Positions 6,760 to 9,337 of a DNA stretch of 9,337 nucleotides are shown here, one piece after another; position 1 is the stretch's first letter, and the number at the start of each line of letters is the position of its first letter. The translations under genes and the position numbers were made by a program. The notes beneath the pieces were generated by a model. The model was not told where the DNA came from. It did no database searches and was given only the letters and a program-made list of their open reading frames with translations. This DNA is from Chromatiales bacterium (GTDB lineage Bacteria; Pseudomonadota; Gammaproteobacteria; Chromatiales; Chromatiaceae): positions 1 to 9,337 of the forward strand of contig JANTHH010000110.1 in assembly GCA_024762485.1 (NCBI GenBank), in the 5' to 3' direction.

Positions 6760-8080
6760 CCTGGTGGAGAGCCGCCGCGCAGGGATGCATGGGTTTCTCT
6801 GGGTATTGCTCACCATTCTCATTCTGGCGCCTTTGCCTTTAGGTAGTAATCGGCCGGTTTTCTGGCTTTCACTGGCTGTCGTGATGAATATTCTGCTTCT
6901 GGTGCGAGAGTTTCGTCCTGCAATGCACACGGACGAGGCGGCAGGGTGGACCCCTGGGCTAAAGGCGCTGCTGTCCTTCCTTCTCGTCCACTTGGTTCAG
7001 TTGTTTCCCACAGATTGGGTTGAGAACGGTGTACTGACTATTGACCGGTCGGCGACAGTCAGCGCGCTTTTGCAGTGGGAAACCTACACCGTTTTTTTCT
7101 TCCTGCTTGCATCGGAATTACGACGCACCCGCTCGACGGAGCGCATTGTCATGGCGATCGTCGCAGTGGCTGCTTTGCTTGCCGCATTCTCGCTGCTAAA
7201 TCTCGCATTAGGTGGCGTGCTATGGCCATTTTCGGCGGTCAGTTACGGCTACACTGCTGCAGCCGGTACCTACGTGAATCCTAATCATTTTGCGACGTTA
7301 CTGATCATGGCTGGGCCACTGGCTATCGGGCTGTTAGTTCGCGATCTGGGCCATGCGTGGCGACTCAATCGGCATGTCCGTCAGCGTTCCTCGCTGCTCC
7401 GACTTATCATGCAAGCGAATCCTCTCCCGCTTTTAGCGGCGCTTCTGATATTGGCTGGCTTGATGGCGACGGCCTCCAGGGGCGCTGTGGCTGCATTTCT
7501 GGTTTCGGGGTTCATGGTCGTGCTACTTGCTCCCAGGCTTGCGGGATCCCGATTCAAGATACTCGCTTTACTCGTGCTAGCGGCAGCGTCCGCGATGCTT
7601 GCAGCCCAGTGGCTTGGATTTGGCGGATTGGAGCGGAAGCTACTGCATCCCGGCGGCATGCTTGTACGTCTTGAGTTATGGGAACAGAGCCTCGCACTGG
7701 TCAAGGATTACCCATTGCTCGGTTCCGGAGGCGGCAGCTACCGTTGGGTATTTCCTGAGTTCAAGCAGCAAGCGCTGGGCATGTGGATCTTCGACCACGC
7801 TCATAACGAGTACCTGGAATGGCTGGTTGAGTACGGTGTGATCGGTGTCCTGCCACTTTTGTTGTTTTTCTCGGTCGTTCTGAGGCGTGGTTATTCGCTC
7901 GTCGCCTCAACGTGCACTAAAGGTGAGTACCCGGGCATGTCCCCCTTCCTTTTATGGGCGGTGATAGCAGCTCTGTTGCACGGAGCTGTGGACTTCGGGC
8001 TGCATATGCCGGCGAACATGCTTGCCTTGCTGGCTATCTCCGCGATGATTATTAATCGCTCTGAACATGGTAGCCGGTAG
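6752..8080 (+). CDS. O-antigen polymerase/ligase family protein (Wzy_C domain)
   Basis: Polytopic inner-membrane protein of 442 residues with about ten or more hydrophobic helices. It belongs to the O-antigen ligase/polymerase superfamily (WaaL, Wzy, PglL), whose members transfer lipid-linked glycans in the periplasm onto another glycan, lipid A core or protein. Seen: TYVNPNHFATLL near 173-184, the large periplasmic loop starting around VRLELWEQSLALVKDYPLLG (304-323), and HNEYLEWLVEYGVIG (351-365), an exact match to the superfamily pattern H[NSQ]X9GXX[GTY]. Sequence alone does not separate polymerase from ligase; beside a Wzx-like flippase I lean to a Wzy polymerase. GTG 6752 is chosen from the strong ribosome site; it overlaps the TPR gene by 8 bases. 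The flippase gene begins 13 bases after the stop. Confidence 0.85.
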   Translation: MASLVESRRAGMHGFLWVLLTILILAPLPLGSNRPVFWLSLAVVMNILLLVREFRPAMHTDEAAGWTPGLKALLSFLLVHLVQLFPTDWVENGVLTIDRSATVSALLQWETYTVFFFLLASELRRTRSTERIVMAIVAVAALLAAFSLLNLALGGVLWPFSAVSYGYTAAAGTYVNPNHFATLLIMAGPLAIGLLVRDLGHAWRLNRHVRQRSSLLRLIMQANPLPLLAALLILAGLMATASRGAVAAFLVSGFMVVLLAPRLAGSRFKILALLVLAAASAMLAAQWLGFGGLERKLLHPGGMLVRLELWEQSLALVKDYPLLGSGGGSYRWVFPEFKQQALGMWIFDHAHNEYLEWLVEYGVIGVLPLLLFFSVVLRRGYSLVASTCTKGEYPGMSPFLLWAVIAALLHGAVDFGLHMPANMLALLAISAMIINRSEHGSR

Positions 8081-8084
8081 CCGG
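8069..8084 (+). repeat. 7-bp tandem repeat GGTAGCC x2 spanning the polymerase/ligase stop
   Basis: GGTAGCC occurs twice in direct succession (8069-8075 and 8076-8082) followed by GG. The second copy contains the TAG stop of the polymerase/ligase gene and the region runs directly into the GGAGAGG ribosome site of the next gene. Two copies is a small repeat and may be chance. Confidence 0.6.
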
Positions 8085-8093
8085 AGAGGTGCC

Positions 8094-9337
8094 ATGCGGC
8101 GCACCGCGACTGCGATCATGAGCCAGGGGTTGTCGAGCCTAACCAACCTTGGCGTGAACCTGTACCTAATTGCCTTGTTGGCGCCGGATTCGTACGGGGA
8201 GTACGTGCTGGCATTCGTCGCATGCTCATTTGTCGTTGCCATGCTGGATGCGGTTTGGTTGACCCAGATGGTTGTGGGTGCTGGTGCTGTCGCGCAGCCA
8301 GACGTGAGGGATTTTGCCCGACGTTGCTTGAGCGCGGGTCTGGTGCATGTCCTGCCCATGAGCGCGGCACTGTCGATCGCTGCATTTATAGCCTTCTTTG
8401 CGAATGGGAGCGACCTGTTTCTTTATGCAGGAACCACGATGCTGGCGATCACCGGCATCGTTTTGCGTGATTTCATGTTCCGCTATGGGTATTTGAGCGG
8501 GAAAGAAAGCAAGGTCATGGCTGGACAATGGATATTCTCCGGCGTACTCACTGTCATGCTTTTAGCCGACACTATCTTTCTGCCGATGCACAGTCCCGCC
8601 TACGTATTGTTGTTCTATGGCTTAGCGGGTGTGGTGTCTGCGGCTTTTGCATACCATGCCCTCGGGTTGGCAGGGGAACGCTTGCCATGGGGTCAGGCGC
8701 AAAGCACCCGTGCCGAATTGTGGCGTGGCGGGCGTTGGGCTTCCGGATCTACCCTGATTACTTGGGCGCAAACACAGAGCGCAAACTACATGATGGTCAT
8801 TGTGGCCGGGGTTGCCTCTGTAGGCGAATCCAACGCTGTACGTATTCTGTTGTCACCGTTCGTAATGCTCAGCCCGGGTGTTCAAGCCGTCGCTCTACCT
8901 CAGTTGGTTCACATGTGGTCAGGTGATCCTAAGAAAGCGCTGCGCTGGGGTGCTCGGCTTGCATTCCTGATGTGGTTGATTTGTATCGCATATTGTCTGT
9001 TGTTGTGGATGCTGCTGGATTTTCTGGAACAGACGTTCTTTGCCCCCAGAGGTTACGGCCATGTGCATCTGTTTGCGCTTGCATGGATGTTCGTGATCTG
9101 TTTCGACCTCGCCAAGTCACAACTTTCTCTCATCCTCAAAGCTGCTAGCCGGTTTCGTAAACTCATGCTCATGACCGGCATCAGTGCTTCGGTTGCCATT
9201 GTCGCGGCATTTGTTCTGGGCCAGGCCATGGGTGGGCCTGGCGCGGTATTCGGTCTTGCTGTGGGTGAATCTGTCATCGTCGTGCTGCTCGTGATTTCAC
9301 TGTCGGAATTACGTATGACACTGGCGAACGGAGCGAA
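8094..9337 (+). CDS. Wzx-like polysaccharide flippase, 3' end outside window
   Basis: Open frame of 414 codons from ATG 8094 to the window end with no stop, so the gene is cut by the window. The start is supported by GGAGAGG at 8083-8089. The product is a polytopic membrane protein with about twelve visible hydrophobic helices (for example near 12-31, 37-57, 86-104, 145-163, 168-190, 217-240, 287-309, 325-345, 359-378 and 381-403). The central part, ELWRGGRWASGSTLITWAQ (208-226) followed by a helix and NAVRILLSPFVML (247-259), resembles Wzx/RfbX-type exporters of the MOP superfamily, which flip lipid-linked repeat units across the inner membrane. Its place after a polymerase/ligase and a glycosyltransferase fits a Wzx/Wzy pathway. 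Codon use is rich in TTG, TTA, CTA and GTA compared with ileS. The substrate is unknown. Confidence 0.8.
   Translation, partial: MRRTATAIMSQGLSSLTNLGVNLYLIALLAPDSYGEYVLAFVACSFVVAMLDAVWLTQMVVGAGAVAQPDVRDFARRCLSAGLVHVLPMSAALSIAAFIAFFANGSDLFLYAGTTMLAITGIVLRDFMFRYGYLSGKESKVMAGQWIFSGVLTVMLLADTIFLPMHSPAYVLLFYGLAGVVSAAFAYHALGLAGERLPWGQAQSTRAELWRGGRWASGSTLITWAQTQSANYMMVIVAGVASVGESNAVRILLSPFVMLSPGVQAVALPQLVHMWSGDPKKALRWGARLAFLMWLICIAYCLLLWMLLDFLEQTFFAPRGYGHVHLFALAWMFVICFDLAKSQLSLILKAASRFRKLMLMTGISASVAIVAAFVLGQAMGGPGAVFGLAVGESVIVVLLVISLSELRMTLANGA

Noticed and set aside
8528..8926. Alternative-frame open stretch (132 codons) inside the flippase gene
   Set aside because: Cys/Arg/His-rich translation with no membrane pattern; the overlapping frame from 8094 is continuous and clearly a polytopic membrane protein.
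1..9337. CRISPR arrays, tRNA or rRNA genes, insertion sequences, phage attachment sites
   Set aside because: No regularly spaced repeats, tRNA-like sequence, transposase-like frame or terminal inverted repeats were seen in reading the window, including at the ileS-glycosyltransferase border.

Overview
The window looks like a high-GC gammaproteobacterial chromosome. IleS is closely collinear with the enterobacterial enzyme, and murJ, ribF, ileS and lspA are a gene set that clusters in this class. I cannot name the genus. A Chromatiales-like or related environmental lineage is only a guess from GC and gene order.

Left part (1-4777), all on the + strand, is housekeeping: the last 77 codons of murJ (lipid II flippase), lspA (signal peptidase II), ribF (riboflavin kinase/FAD synthetase) and ileS (isoleucyl-tRNA synthetase). 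murJ and lspA are tightly linked. A 226-base spacer follows lspA; it holds a nested inverted repeat and a perfect TATAAT box just upstream of ribF, so ribF-ileS may have its own promoter. The gene order is unusual: in many gammaproteobacteria lspA follows ileS, but here it lies between murJ and ribF.

Right part (4803-9337), also + strand, is the start of a cell-surface polysaccharide locus: a GT4-type glycosyltransferase, a small membrane-anchored TPR protein (VpsP-like), an O-antigen polymerase/ligase-family membrane protein, and a Wzx-like flippase that runs off the window end. It begins 25 bases after the ileS stop, with no visible promoter or terminator between them. Its genes overlap by 8 bases or are separated by 13, so they look translationally coupled. 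Codon choice changes at this border: ileS prefers G/C-ending codons, while the polysaccharide genes use many more A/T-ending and rare Leu/Ile codons, which suggests a separate history.

Likely joint role of the right part: the glycosyltransferase adds a sugar to a lipid-linked glycan on the cytoplasmic side, the flippase moves it across the inner membrane, and the polymerase/ligase, possibly helped by the TPR protein, polymerises or transfers it in the periplasm. The families are well known. I see no clearly new system; the points worth checking are the gene order, the attachment of the glycan locus to the ileS operon, the TPR-polymerase coupling and the structured lspA-ribF spacer.
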